Of a DNA stretch of 64,000 nucleotides, positions 54,417 through 63,813 are shown piece after piece. Location: NCBI RefSeq assembly GCF_001078595.1, contig NZ_LFTY01000001.1, positions 239,830 through 303,829 on the forward strand, read 5' to 3'. The position numbers were made by a program, and so were the translations under genes. This DNA comes from Candidatus Rhodobacter oscarellae. Lineage in GTDB: Bacteria > Pseudomonadota > Alphaproteobacteria > Rhodobacterales > Rhodobacteraceae. The stretch's first letter is position 1, and every line of letters begins with the position of its first letter. The notes under the pieces were generated by a model. That model worked only from the letters and a program-made list of their open reading frames with translations, was not told where the DNA came from and did not search any database.

Positions 54417-55181
54417 CTAAGCGTCCCCCTCTGGGTCCAAGGCCTCGGCCACGAACCCCTCGGGGTCCGCCGTGAAGGCGCGGTAGAGCCGGAAATGCGC
54501 CGTCTCGCGATAGTCGATCTCGGTCAGCCCGCGCCGCGTGATCTCCAGCACCTGCGCGCCGGGCACCGCCATCAGGATCGGCGAATGGGTGGCCAGGATC
54601 ACCTGCGCGGTCTCGCTCTCTTGGATGCGCGCCAGGAGGCGTAAGAGCTCGCGCTGGCGATTGGGGGACAGGGCGCTTTCGGGTTCGTCCATGAAGTAGA
54701 CGCCCTGGCGGGTCATGCGCTCTTCAAAGACGCGCATGAAGCCCTCGCCATGGGACCAGGACAGGAAGTCCGCGTATGGGCTTGCGACTTCATCAAGGTA
54801 GCGCGCCACCGAGAAGAAGGATTCCGCGCGAAAGAACCAACCATCCGTGACCTTGGGCAGCCAGCCCGCGCGCAACACTTGCGCAAGCTCGGCACCGCTG
54901 CGGTCGATGGCGCGGGAGTGGTCCACGGGGCTGTACCCCTTGCCGCCCCCCGCCTCGTCATAGCCCGCAATGGCGGCGATGGCCTCGACCAGGGTGGACT
55001 TGCCGGTGCCGTTCTCGCCCACGATGATCGTGACCGGCTGTTCGAAGTAAAGTTCGAACTCCGGGCCCAGCCAGGGCAGGTCGAACGGGTAGCCGGACTG
55101 CTCCGCCAAGGGCTCCTCCTGCACCGTCAGCCGCCGTAGGAAGGGCGCGGGCAGCTTGGTGTCGCGCCGCTTACGCGCCAT
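54417..55181 (-). CDS. AAA-family ATPase (ABC-type, RecF-like)
   Basis: The 254-residue protein has Walker A IVGENGTGKSTLVEAIA, Walker B-like VYFMDEPESALSPNRQRELL and the switch ILATHSPILMA. This is the build of small SMC/RecF-like single-chain ATPases with an unknown client. ATG 55190 is an alternative start inside the end of the hydroxylase gene. Its place in the ring-catabolism run is odd, since such ATPases are not known metabolic enzymes. Confidence 0.8.
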   Translation of the reverse strand: MARKRRDTKLPAPFLRRLTVQEEPLAEQSGYPFDLPWLGPEFELYFEQPVTIIVGENGTGKSTLVEAIAAIAGYDEAGGGKGYSPVDHSRAIDRSGAELAQVLRAGWLPKVTDGWFFRAESFFSVARYLDEVASPYADFLSWSHGEGFMRVFEERMTRQGVYFMDEPESALSPNRQRELLRLLARIQESETAQVILATHSPILMAVPGAQVLEITRRGLTEIDYRETAHFRLYRAFTADPEGFVAEALDPEGDA

Positions 55182-57912
55182 TTCGGTCACCGGTCTTCAG
55201 CGCGTCATGCAGGCGCTGTGGCGTCGCGGGCACGCGGTGCAGCCGCACGCCCGTCGCGGCCTTGATCGCGTTCAGGATCGCGGGCGCCGTGGGGATCAGC
55301 ACATGCTCGCCCAGCCCCTTGGCGCCATATGGCCCGTGCGCGTCGGGCTCTTCGATGATCAGCGTCTCGATGGGCGGGATGTCTCCGATGGTTGGGATCA
55401 GGTAGTCATGCAGGTTCTCGGTGCGCCCGGGGAGGTACTCCTCCATCAGCGCCATGCCCAGCCCCTGCGCGATGCCGCCATGCACCTGGCCCTCGACCAG
55501 CATCGGGTTGATGGCCCGCCCGACGTCATGGGCGGCCACGAATTTCAGCGGCTTGACGGTGCCCATGGCGGTGTCGACCTCGACCACGGCCAGATGCGCG
55601 GCATAGCCGAACTGCGCGTAGGGCGCGCCCTGGCCGTTCGCGTCCAGCGGCTTGGTGGGCGGGTCATAGGTCTCCTCGGCGCGGAAGACATAGCCAAGCG
55701 CGTCCACCGGCAAGGCGGCAAGGTCGATGTGGTGCTCGGTGGCGCCGCGCATGCGGATCTCGCCCTGGCCAAAGGCGATCTCGCTGTCCGGCGCGGCGTT
55801 CACCTTTGCCAGGATCGCGGCCCGCAGGGCCGCCCCCGCCAGCCGCGCGGCGTTGCCAGACACGAAGGTCTGGCGCGAGGCAGAGGTCTTGCCGCCATCA
55901 GGGGTCACATCGGTATCCGCGCCCACCAGCTCCAGCGCGCCGGGGGTCACGCCAAGCTCTGCGGCAAAGATCTGCGCCATAACGGTGCTCGCGCCCTGCC
56001 CGATATCCATCGCGCCCTGGTGCAGCACGACCTGCCCGTCCGGCCGCACCCCCGCGCGGAAGGTCGAGGGGTTGGGCAGCGACGTGTTTCCGCAGCCATA
56101 CCAGCCCGCAGCCACGCCGACCCCTCGGCGCAGGGGGCCGCTGGCTTCGTTAAAGCCCGCCGCGGCCCGATGCTCGGCCTCCCAGGCCGGTCGCAGCGCT
56201 TCCAGGCAGGCTTTGATCCCCACGCCTTGGTGGAAGACCTGCCCGCAGACCGTGGGGACGTCATTCTCGAGGGCGTTCAGGATCCGGAATTCCAGCGGGT
56301 CGAGCCCGAGCCTCTCGGCCAGCTCATCGAACAGGCATTCCTGGGCAATCGCGGATTGCGGTACGCCAAAGCCCCGGAACGCCCCGGCGGGCGGGTTGTT
56401 GGTGTGGATCGCCTTGGATTCGGCGCGGTAATGCGCGATGCGATAGGGCCCGGAGGCATGCACCGGCACCCGGTTGGCCACGGTCGGCCCCCAACTTGCA
56501 TAGGCCCCGGTGTCAAACACCCCGAGGAAATCAAACCCGGTGATCCTGCCCTGCGCGTCCGCCCCGATGCGCAGCGTTATGTCCGACGGGTGGCGCTTGG
56601 TCGAGCTCTGCATGGATTCGTTGCGCGTGTAACAGATGCGGACCGGCTTGCCGGTCTTGAGCGCGGCCAGCGCAAGATAGGGCTGCACCGTGATATCAAG
56701 CTTTGACCCAAAGCCGCCGCCCACAGCGGTGGGCAGGATGCGGATCTGCGACCGGTCCATGCCGAGGATATCCGCCAGCGCCTCGAGGTCCATAACCGGC
56801 GCCTGCGTGCAGGCATGCAGCTCGACGCGCCCGTTCACGATCTCGGCAAAGCCCGCCTCTGGTTCGATATACCCATGTTCGACGAACCCGCTTTGGAACC
56901 GCCCCTCGACGGTGGTGGCGGCGCGAGCCAGCCCGGCCTTGGGATCGCCGCAGGTGACGAAGCCGCCGCACATGACGTTATTGGCGCGCCCCTCATGCAG
57001 GTCGGCAGCCTGCGGGGACTGCGCGGCGTCTATATCGGTCGCGGCGGGCAGTTCGGTCCAGCTTACCGGGAACATCTGTGGCGCGAATTGCACCAGAAAG
57101 GCCGGTTCGGCCACCACAGCGGCGACCGCCTCGCCGCGAAAGCGGGTCTCCTCCTCGGCGAAGACGGGCTGGTCCACGAATTGAGGGATCACGCCAAAGG
57201 CGTTCTTGCCCGGGATGTCCGCCGCCGTCAGCACCGCCGCAACGCCCGGGGTGTTGGCAAAGGCCTCTAGATCCCCAAAGCTGAAGCGCGCGCGCGGGTA
57301 GGGCGCGCGGATCACAAGGATCTCCAGGCAGCCAGGCGGGGCGACGTCGTCGCCAAAAAGCTCGTCCCCCGCGACCTTGGCGGCGCCGTCCACGCGCCGC
57401 AGAGCAAAGCCAACCTCGCCCGCCCCGTCGAACGCGATGGCGGGCGCGCCGACGACCGCATCAATGATCTTCCGGTACCCGGTGCAGCGGCACAGCACGC
57501 CGCCCAGCGCGTCTTGCACCGCGCCCTCGTCGGGGGCGGGGTTGTCGCGCAGCAGCGCCACGGCGGAGACCATCATGCCGGGGGTGCAGATCCCGCATTG
57601 CGCGGCGCCATGGTCCTGAAAGCTCTCTGCCAGCCTGGCCGCGATCGGCTCGTTCTGTCGCAGGCCGCGCAGCGTCTCCACGTCCCGGCCTTGCGCCTGA
57701 TGCGCCGGCGTCAGGCACGCGCAGACCGGCTTGCCGTCCACCAGAACGGTGCACGCGCCGCAATCCCCCGCATCGCAGCCAATCTTCACATCGCGCGCAT
57801 CAAGCCCCTCGCGCAACAGTTCTGACAGCCGCTGCCCAGGATAGGGCGTGGCCGAGACCCGCGCGCTATTGAGCGTAAAGCTTAGGGACAATTCCGGCAT
57901 TTGCTTGTTCAT
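55171..57912 (-). CDS. Xanthine dehydrogenase-type molybdenum hydroxylase with fused 2Fe-2S domain
   Basis: The 913-residue protein joins a 2Fe-2S part to a molybdenum part. The first ~155 residues hold Cys46, Cys51, Cys54 and Cys66, plus CGICTPGMM and [10 protein letters not shown]. The rest is the Moco-binding chain ([20 protein letters not shown], then [13 protein letters not shown], then [15 protein letters not shown]) ending with the catalytic Glu in [11 protein letters not shown]. It should hydroxylate a purine-like or pyridine-like ring, with the FAD subunit encoded upstream as electron exit. The start overlaps that gene's stop in ATGA. Confidence 0.92.
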   Translation of the reverse strand: MNKQMPELSLSFTLNSARVSATPYPGQRLSELLREGLDARDVKIGCDAGDCGACTVLVDGKPVCACLTPAHQAQGRDVETLRGLRQNEPIAARLAESFQDHGAAQCGICTPGMMVSAVALLRDNPAPDEGAVQDALGGVLCRCTGYRKIIDAVVGAPAIAFDGAGEVGFALRRVDGAAKVAGDELFGDDVAPPGCLEILVIRAPYPRARFSFGDLEAFANTPGVAAVLTAADIPGKNAFGVIPQFVDQPVFAEEETRFRGEAVAAVVAEPAFLVQFAPQMFPVSWTELPAATDIDAAQSPQAADLHEGRANNVMCGGFVTCGDPKAGLARAATTVEGRFQSGFVEHGYIEPEAGFAEIVNGRVELHACTQAPVMDLEALADILGMDRSQIRILPTAVGGGFGSKLDITVQPYLALAALKTGKPVRICYTRNESMQSSTKRHPSDITLRIGADAQGRITGFDFLGVFDTGAYASWGPTVANRVPVHASGPYRIAHYRAESKAIHTNNPPAGAFRGFGVPQSAIAQECLFDELAERLGLDPLEFRILNALENDVPTVCGQVFHQGVGIKACLEALRPAWEAEHRAAAGFNEASGPLRRGVGVAAGWYGCGNTSLPNPSTFRAGVRPDGQVVLHQGAMDIGQGASTVMAQIFAAELGVTPGALELVGADTDVTPDGGKTSASRQTFVSGNAARLAGAALRAAILAKVNAAPDSEIAFGQGEIRMRGATEHHIDLAALPVDALGYVFRAEETYDPPTKPLDANGQGAPYAQFGYAAHLAVVEVDTAMGTVKPLKFVAAHDVGRAINPMLVEGQVHGGIAQGLGMALMEEYLPGRTENLHDYLIPTIGDIPPIETLIIEEPDAHGPYGAKGLGEHVLIPTAPAILNAIKAATGVRLHRVPATPQRLHDALKTGDRNGA

Positions 57913-58739
57913 GCCGCGCTGGCCCTTTGAAGGGTGCGCTGGATCTGCTCTTGGACAGCATCCAGGCGATAGCTGGCCGTGCCGCGCACATCATCAATGG
58001 GGGAGAGGTCCTCGAGGTCCTCTGGCGTGACGCGGAGATCCGCCGGGCGCATCCCGATCAGCCTTTTCTCGAGCCCCGCCAAGCGCTGCGCGACCGCCGA
58101 GCAGGCCCCCACGGCGACGCGCGCCTCGGCAATGCGGCCCCGGGCGTCCAGCAGGACATTGGCCGCCGTCATGCAAATCGAGATCACCAGGTAGGTCCGA
58201 CTGCCGAGCTTTTCGAACGCGGATTGCATGCCCTCGGGCTGCGGCGGAACGCGAATGCCGCGCACCAGCTCGTCCGGCGCCAGCGCGGTCTGCCGAACGC
58301 CCGTGATGAAATCCGCAAGGGGCACGTCGCGCGCGCCGCGCGCAGCGCTTGCGATCTCGACAACGGCCTCGAGCGCCAGCAAGGCCGGGACCCCATCCGC
58401 CGCCGGCGAGGCGTTGCACAGATTGCCGGCCAAGGTACCCGCGTTCTGGATCTGCACGCTCCCGACCTCCCGCCCCGCGGCCTTGAGCGCGTCAAACGCC
58501 GGGTGCAGGTCAGCGCGCACGATATCGGTCCAGGTTACGGTCGCGCCGAAATACGTGCCTGCCGCGTTTTGCCGGATCGCCGACAGCGCGTCTACGCGCG
58601 TGAGGTCAAGGAAATAGTCGGGGCTCTCGCCCGGCCTGGCCGACGGGTAAACATCCGTCCCGCCTGCGATAATCTTGCCCGGACCGCGTGAGAGAATGTC
58701 GAGCGCGTCTGCAAGTGCGGTCGGGCTGAAATAGCTCAC
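57909..58739 (-). CDS. FAD-binding subunit of the molybdenum hydroxylase
   Basis: The 276-residue protein has the family FAD motifs KIIAGGTDVYPSARPGE (AGGTD) and NAGTLAGNLCNASPAADGVPALLAL, then the CO_deh_flav_C-type domain with VLLDARGRIAEARVAVGACS. It takes electrons from the 2Fe-2S clusters of the fused hydroxylase to NAD or another acceptor. It is the first gene of the seven-gene run and has about 200 bp of upstream sequence shared with the divergent M48 peptidase gene. Confidence 0.92.
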   Translation of the reverse strand: MSYFSPTALADALDILSRGPGKIIAGGTDVYPSARPGESPDYFLDLTRVDALSAIRQNAAGTYFGATVTWTDIVRADLHPAFDALKAAGREVGSVQIQNAGTLAGNLCNASPAADGVPALLALEAVVEIASAARGARDVPLADFITGVRQTALAPDELVRGIRVPPQPEGMQSAFEKLGSRTYLVISICMTAANVLLDARGRIAEARVAVGACSAVAQRLAGLEKRLIGMRPADLRVTPEDLEDLSPIDDVRGTASYRLDAVQEQIQRTLQRASAA

Positions 58740-58759
58740 GAGGGCCTCTCTTCAAATTT

Positions 58760-58777
58760 TCATTAGCACACAAATGA
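58760..58777. promoter_or_regulatory. Candidate MarR operator
   Basis: TCATT-AGCACACA-AATGA is a 5-8-5 inverted repeat, 21 bp before the first ATG of the hydroxylase run. The size and position fit a MarR-type repressor site. The evidence is symmetry alone. Confidence 0.35.
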
Positions 58778-58938
58778 TATTGCCGCAAGACAATTCCTGT
58801 CAACAGAGATTCAAGGGGCAATTGGCGCGCATTGCAAGGCCGGCATCCCGCGCCCCAGGCGTGCCATTGCCAGGCATCAAGTGCGGGGCGTCAAGCGGGG
58901 CCATTGCCGAACCGCCCAATCGGCCCCATATTCTCCCC

Positions 58939-59643
58939 ATGCTAAAGTTCACGCCCATCCTCCTGGCGGTCCTCTACGGGCTGGCGATGTACCGCTTCTC
59001 GGCCTGGCGCACCGCGCGCGAGCTGGACGACAAGTCGACCGAGCTCGCCGACCCGATGCTGAAGCTGCTGACCGACAAGATGGCCGCCGCGCTCGAGATC
59101 GAGCGCATCCGCGTCCACATCTACGAGATCGAGCCGGTGAACGGGCTGGCCGCGCCGGACGGGCGGATCTTTATCACCCGCGGGTTCTTCAACAAGTACC
59201 GCAAGGGCGAGGTCAGCTCGGACGAGATGGCGTCGGTGATCGCGCATGAGCTGGGGCATGTGGCGCTGGGGCATTCACGGCGGCGGATGATCGACTTCTC
59301 GGGGCAGAACGCGCTGCGCACCGCGCTGGCGATGGTGCTGAGCCGGTTCATCCCCGGCCTGGGCGTCTACATCGCCAACGCTTTGACCACCCTGCTGGCG
59401 GCGCGGCTCAGCCGCTCGGACGAGTACGAGGCCGACGCCTATGCCGCCGCGCTTTTGGTGAAGGCGGGGATCGGCACCGGGCCGCAGAAGGCGCTGTTCG
59501 GGAAGCTCGAGGCACTGACCAAGACCAATATGGGGGCGATGCCCGCCTGGTTCCTCAGCCACCCGAAGGTCGACGAGCGCGTCAAGGCTATCGAGGCGCT
59601 TGAGGCGCGCTGGGCACAGGTGCCCTCCCCCGACCAGGCCTAG
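58939..59643 (+). CDS. M48-family metalloprotease
   Basis: The protein has 234 residues from ATG 58939, where a membrane anchor starts (TPILLAVLYGLAMY); the frame is open earlier but without family-like sequence. Zinc ligands are His103 and His107 in AHELGHVALGH, plus the Glu in RSDEYEADAYAAALL. A helix at about 128-150 may be a second membrane segment. HtpX/M48 proteases degrade damaged membrane proteins; this short form resembles YggG-like members. The gene is divergent from the hydroxylase run. Confidence 0.88.
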   Translation: MLKFTPILLAVLYGLAMYRFSAWRTARELDDKSTELADPMLKLLTDKMAAALEIERIRVHIYEIEPVNGLAAPDGRIFITRGFFNKYRKGEVSSDEMASVIAHELGHVALGHSRRRMIDFSGQNALRTALAMVLSRFIPGLGVYIANALTTLLAARLSRSDEYEADAYAAALLVKAGIGTGPQKALFGKLEALTKTNMGAMPAWFLSHPKVDERVKAIEALEARWAQVPSPDQA

Positions 59644-59880
59644 GGCGAAAACGCTTTGGCCGGGCGCATCCCGCGCGCTATGCCTGCCCGCAAAAGATCG
59701 AACCAACATGAGGAGTGAGCCGTGGGACGCGAGCTGGGCGCGCTGGCGACGTTCGAGCGGATGGGGCAGCAGTGGATGTTCGACCTGGCGCGCTCTTGAG
59801 GGCCGGTTCCTGACAGCTCCAGCGCCGCGCGAGTGGCGCGGTCGGATTTGCGTATTTGGAACAAGGTGAAGGGGCTGGGG

Positions 59881-61017
59881 TTACTGCACCAGTTTCGACG
59901 CCAAATCCAGCAGGCGGGTCGCGAAATCTTGGATTTGTGGGGTCTGTGCGGCGTAGATCGTGACACCAGCGCCGATCGCCCATTTGGTTCCGGTCTTGCC
60001 CACCTCTTTGGCGGATTCCTTTAGCGCTGCATCGCCCAGTTCTGCGCAATAGGCGCCTATGGCTTTGAGGGCATCTAGGATCGAGCGCGCGCGGGCCTTG
60101 AGTTCCTCGCGCTCCGGTTCTGGTTGTTGAAGTTCTTCGATGGCGGCCTCAACATCCTCACGAATGCGCTGGGTCTGCAGCAACACGAGCGGCGGCGTGT
60201 CCACGAGCTCTGGCGGCATGTTGTGCGAGCGATGCTCTGTCGTTGCGGATTGCGTGGTAGCGAGTGGTCCAGAGAGCAGGTCTTTACCTGCGGTGATCAG
60301 GTCGTATTTCTCGACAATCTCAGAAATGCGGGCGTTCACCTCGGCATCGGAGCCCTTCCAGAAGGCGAACTCGTCATCAACGTTACCTTGGGTGGCGATC
60401 TCGGTGAGCATCTCAAGGTTGAGGCTGCTTCCCGCGCGGGCGGCCTCATAGAATCGAATCCAGAATTCCCAGCCCTCTTGGCGGGCAGCCATGGCCTCTT
60501 TGGCCTCTTCCCACATCTCCGCGAGCGGGTCTTTTGCACCGTGTCGGATCGGGTGGGAAAGCAGGTTTTGTTTTACCTCGACCAGTCGGCAATCCTCACG
60601 CAAGTCCGTCCAGATCGCATCCGAGTCGGCGGCGGAGGCGGAGGCGGAGTGGGCGGCGGAGGCGGCGGAGTAGGCGGGGTAGGCGGCGGCGGCGGCGGCG
60701 GAGTAGGCGGCGGAGTAGGCGGCGGAGGCGGCGGAGAAGGTGGAGGCGGCGGCGGAGGCGGAGTAGGCGGCCTGTCTAATATCTGCGGTTGGCACATTGG
60801 CGGCAACCGCGGAAATCAATATGGCACGAAAAACAGCGCCATGTGTCACATCATCCTTCCGTGAGCGGTCAAAGGCCCAGTCGGCATAGACCGGCAAGGC
60901 CCGCAGCGCGCTGCGATGCGCCAGGGTGATCGCCTCGGCCTGGCGCGTCTCTTTCGGGCGCGCCTTTAGCCAAGCCTCGAAGCTTTCCTGGTCCTTGATC
61001 TCGCTTACATCCACCAT
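59881..61017 (-). CDS. Uncharacterised protein with an Ala/Ser/Tyr repeat tract
   Basis: The 378-residue protein has a folded-looking start (FEAWLKARPKETRQAEAITLAHRSALRALPVYADWAF). A tract at about residues 82-130 is nearly only Ala, Ser and Tyr with recurrent SAAYSA/SASAA units. A charged middle (LAEMWEEAKEAMAARQEGWEFWI) and a C-terminal part with a possible membrane-like stretch (WAIGAGVTIYAA) follow. It has no family I recognise. The repeat DNA (60631-60776) is a GGCGGA/GTAGGC array and could vary in length between strains. The start ATG 61017 is 28 bp behind the stop of the next gene upstream. Confidence 0.7.
   Translation of the reverse strand: MVDVSEIKDQESFEAWLKARPKETRQAEAITLAHRSALRALPVYADWAFDRSRKDDVTHGAVFRAILISAVAANVPTADIRQAAYSASAAASTFSAASAAYSAAYSAAAAAAYPAYSAASAAHSASASAADSDAIWTDLREDCRLVEVKQNLLSHPIRHGAKDPLAEMWEEAKEAMAARQEGWEFWIRFYEAARAGSSLNLEMLTEIATQGNVDDEFAFWKGSDAEVNARISEIVEKYDLITAGKDLLSGPLATTQSATTEHRSHNMPPELVDTPPLVLLQTQRIREDVEAAIEELQQPEPEREELKARARSILDALKAIGAYCAELGDAALKESAKEVGKTGTKWAIGAGVTIYAAQTPQIQDFATRLLDLASKLVQ
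60631..60776. repeat. Imperfect GGCGGAGTAGGC-type tandem repeat
   Basis: About 146 bp are made of GGCGGA, GGCGGAG and GTAGGC units with no other sequence between them. The tract lies inside the minus-strand coding frame and gives the Ala/Ser/Tyr residues. All changes seen keep the frame, as expected if unit gain and loss is tolerated. Confidence 0.85.
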
Positions 61018-61045
61018 GCGCCCCGACTATGGCGTGATCGCGAAT

Positions 61046-61828
61046 TTAGTCAAACACCGCCGCGATCTCGTCGATGCTGACGCCCTCCTTGATCTCGCGC
61101 AGGCGGGCGTAGATCAGCGCGGCCAGGATCCCGCCCAGCCCATAGCTGATCGCGCTGACGGCGCAGTAGACCAGGACCCCCGCCGCGGTGCCCTGCGCGT
61201 CATGCGCCATGTCGGCCAAAAACACCGCCGCGTTATCCACGATGTTCACCACCACGCCCACCAGGATCAGCGTGCCCACGATGGGCCAGAGATAGCCCTT
61301 GGTCAGCGCGTGGCTGCGGTGCAATCCGCGCAGGCCCACGCGCTCGATCACCACCGCCGGGGCGAGCACCGAGAACATCGCCATCACCAAGAGCCCCGGC
61401 ACCACCAGCAGCAGCAGCCCGCCGATGGTCAGCAGCACCGACACCAACGACAGCACCAGCACCACGGGCAGCGTGAACAGCGCCGCCATCCAGTAGCGCT
61501 GTAGCCGCAGGGGGCGGCCCAGCTTGGAATCGTAGGACAGCTGCGCCACCAGGGCTCCGTTGAGGCTGTATGCCATGATTTCGACGACAAAGATGCTGAC
61601 TAAGAGCGCGAACGTCATCACCGGGTCAAAGTAATCCTCGTTGATCGCATAAAGCAGCGCGCCGTCCCAGCCCAAGAACATCGCCGCGTAGAGCCTCGTC
61701 AAGAGCACCGGCGCAATGCCCATCACCATCACAGCGGGGATGTGCTTGAACAGGATCGAGAAGCTCTCGGAGATGATGGCGCCGACGCCAAGGGGCTCTT
61801 GCGCGGGTGGTGTTCTCGTTTCGCTCAT
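61046..61828 (-). CDS. Integral membrane protein, paralogue 1
   Basis: The 260-residue protein has about six hydrophobic segments, for example IPAVMVMGIAPVLLTRLYAAMFLG and LFTLPVVLVLSLVSVLLTIGGLLLLVVPGLLVM. The end IYARLREIKEGVSIDEIAAVFD is shared with the next gene (IYARLREIKEGVGVDQIAAVFD). The layout (GLLxxVPGLxVxxxxxxxxPAVVIER) is that of glycerophosphodiesterase membrane-domain/YciC-like proteins. The function is unknown. It follows its paralogue by 60 bp. Confidence 0.75.
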   Translation of the reverse strand: MSETRTPPAQEPLGVGAIISESFSILFKHIPAVMVMGIAPVLLTRLYAAMFLGWDGALLYAINEDYFDPVMTFALLVSIFVVEIMAYSLNGALVAQLSYDSKLGRPLRLQRYWMAALFTLPVVLVLSLVSVLLTIGGLLLLVVPGLLVMAMFSVLAPAVVIERVGLRGLHRSHALTKGYLWPIVGTLILVGVVVNIVDNAAVFLADMAHDAQGTAAGVLVYCAVSAISYGLGGILAALIYARLREIKEGVSIDEIAAVFD

Positions 61829-61888
61829 GGGGCGCCTCTTCGTCTGAAGCGCCGCGCCGGGACCGCGCGGCGCAGGTGTTGCTTGGCT

Positions 61889-62689
61889 CTAGTCAAAGAC
61901 CGCCGCGATCTGGTCGACGCCCACGCCTTCCTTGATCTCGCGCAGCCGCGCATAGATCAGCGCCACGACGATCCCGCCCAGGCCATAGCCCAGGGCGCCG
62001 ATCAGGCCCGCGAAGAGCAGCAGGATGATCAGGCCGATCCCCGTGGTGCCCAGCGCGGCCGCCAGCAGCCCCAGCACAAAGGTGATCACGAATTGCAGGA
62101 TGAAGATGCAGACCCACACCAGAATCAACGTGCCCACGATGGGCCAGCGGTAGCCCTTGGTCAGGCCCGCGCTGCGGCCCATCCCGCCAAAGCCCGCGCG
62201 CTCGATCACAATGGCGGGCACCGTGGCCGAGAACACCGCATAGACCCAGAGCCCGCCAACGATCAGCGCGATCATCCCAATCGTCGTGAGAATGCCCACC
62301 ACGATCGAGAGCACCGCCACCGGCACCACCGCCGCCAGCGCGGGCCCAAAGTAAGCGCCCAGCGGCCGGCTGCGCCCCAGCTTGGCATCATAGGCCAATT
62401 GCACCACGATCCCGGTCACCAGCCCGTAGACGACCATGCTGACCACGGTCGAGATCCCGATCCCGGCGTAAAACCCAGCCAAGTTGTTAAGGTCGATCTG
62501 GGGCTCATCGATCCCAAGGGCAACGTCGAACCCAAGGGTCGCGCCGTTGACAAGATAGCCAATGAGCGTCCCCGCGAAGCCCAAAAGAACCACCTTCACA
62601 AGGTTGCCGAAAAGCACAGAGAAGCTCTCGGAGACGATACTGCCCGCGCCGAGCGGCGCCGAGAAGTTTTGGTTGTCGGTTGAAGTCAT
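61889..62689 (-). CDS. Integral membrane protein, paralogue 2
   Basis: The 266-residue protein has the same plan as the one encoded downstream: LGAGSIVSESFSVLFGN at the start, a core with GGLWVYAVFSATVPAIVIERAGFGGMGRSAGLTKGYRWPIVGTLILVW, and the same C-terminus. The match is clear along the whole length, so the pair arose by tandem duplication. Role unknown. Its position next to RDD and SpoIIM genes hints at a membrane-associated complex. Confidence 0.75.
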   Translation of the reverse strand: MTSTDNQNFSAPLGAGSIVSESFSVLFGNLVKVVLLGFAGTLIGYLVNGATLGFDVALGIDEPQIDLNNLAGFYAGIGISTVVSMVVYGLVTGIVVQLAYDAKLGRSRPLGAYFGPALAAVVPVAVLSIVVGILTTIGMIALIVGGLWVYAVFSATVPAIVIERAGFGGMGRSAGLTKGYRWPIVGTLILVWVCIFILQFVITFVLGLLAAALGTTGIGLIILLLFAGLIGALGYGLGGIVVALIYARLREIKEGVGVDQIAAVFD

Positions 62690-62847
62690 AATGTCACCTT
62701 TTGATCGCTACGAAAGGATGGGTGTTAAACTGTGGGTCGGACGGGGCGCCGGATGGCTTCCCCTTCAATTGTGCAATTTAAAGGCGCATGGGGGCTCAAG
62801 TGCAAGTGTTTTGGTGGCTTCGCGCCGCCGGGCCACCACATTTAGCG

Positions 62848-63813
62848 CTACTGTGGCGTCTCGTCCGCCGCGTGATGCTTGTCGGCACGCTTATCCCCAA
62901 AGAGCTGCCGCTGCTCTAGATGCGCCCGCTGCGCGTTGTAGAAGCTGCGCAGAAACTCCACCGCGCGGGCCGGGGGGATGGGGTCGGCAAAGCCGATCTT
63001 CTGGCGGATCTTCTCGACGATCGTGGCGACGGTTCTGCGGTTGCGGGCATGCACGTCGGGCGACATGAACTTGTCCTGCGCGCGCAATAGCGTCTCGAGC
63101 GTTTGCAGCTCGAACGCGCCGTAATGGTCAAGCTGGTGGGCGAGAAAGGCAAAGCCTTTGGCGCCGGGTTTCGCCGCCGTCATAGGCTTTGCCTCGCCGG
63201 CGAGGTCCTTCAGCAGGATGGGCTGCGGCAGGTGGATCACATGGGTGCCCGCCAGGATGTCGCCCAGCCGCTGCCGGTAGGGGTTCATCAGCGGGATCGC
63301 AAATGCCATCGCCACCCAGGCCAGCGCGATCCAAGAGGCCACCGGGCTTTCCTGGTCCAGCGTCAGCAACAGCGTGCCCGGCAGGAAGATCTCGGCCTCC
63401 TTCATTAGGTTCCGCAGCACCAGCGCGTGGGTGCTCAACGAGCCGCCATTATGCGCGACCACCTTGATCTTGAGGAACCGTTTGCCCAGGGTCTGCCCGT
63501 TCCAGGCCAGCTCTGACAGGATGTAATAGGGGACCCGGATCACGAAGAAGAGCAGCATGGCGATGGCCATGATCGTCTGCGGGCGCGTCAGCTCGAGGGC
63601 GCTGAACAGGATCACCAGGCAGACCGCCGCGACGGTGGTGATCAGCACGTCGGCGATCTGCGCGGCGAGGCGCACGCCAATGCTGGCCACGGGCAGGTTC
63701 AGGGGCACGCCCTCTGGCGGCAGGATGGTGCTTGCGGCGCGGCCGCGCTCTGCGCGGCGATCCTTGCGGGCCAGGCGCTGGGCCTTGCGGACGTCCGCTG
63801 CCGGGCTTCTCAT
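62848..63813 (-). CDS. RDD-family membrane protein
   Basis: The protein has 321 residues from ATG 63813, which overlaps the SpoIIM-like stop by ATGA. A basic N-terminus (KAQRLARKDRRAERGR) leads into an RDD domain with ASIGVRLAAQIADVLITTVAAVCLVILF (Arg and Asp of the name), the GQTLGKRFLKIKVV segment and PYRQRLGDILAGTHVI. The C-terminal ~110 residues are soluble and helical. RDD proteins are transport-related or of unknown role. RDD-SpoIIM pairs recur next to MoxR/DUF58 clusters. Confidence 0.88.
   Translation of the reverse strand: MRSPAADVRKAQRLARKDRRAERGRAASTILPPEGVPLNLPVASIGVRLAAQIADVLITTVAAVCLVILFSALELTRPQTIMAIAMLLFFVIRVPYYILSELAWNGQTLGKRFLKIKVVAHNGGSLSTHALVLRNLMKEAEIFLPGTLLLTLDQESPVASWIALAWVAMAFAIPLMNPYRQRLGDILAGTHVIHLPQPILLKDLAGEAKPMTAAKPGAKGFAFLAHQLDHYGAFELQTLETLLRAQDKFMSPDVHARNRRTVATIVEKIRQKIGFADPIPPARAVEFLRSFYNAQRAHLEQRQLFGDKRADKHHAADETPQ

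Noticed and set aside
55156-56706. Plus-strand frame of 516 codons over the hydroxylase gene
   Set aside because: It is the antisense shadow of a clear 913-residue coding frame with strong motifs and has no domain of its own. Similar long antisense frames at 32490-34088, 41917-43578 and 53628-54644 were rejected for the same reason.
59709-59870. Short plus-strand frames behind the M48 peptidase gene
   Set aside because: They have no ribosome site of note and no recognisable sequence; the gap before the repeat-tract gene is only about 240 bp.
60124-60864. A plus-strand frame of 246 codons with a glycine-rich tract
   Set aside because: It lies opposite the 378-residue minus-strand gene, and its Gly tract is just the complement of the Ala/Ser/Tyr repeat; flanking residues show no domain.
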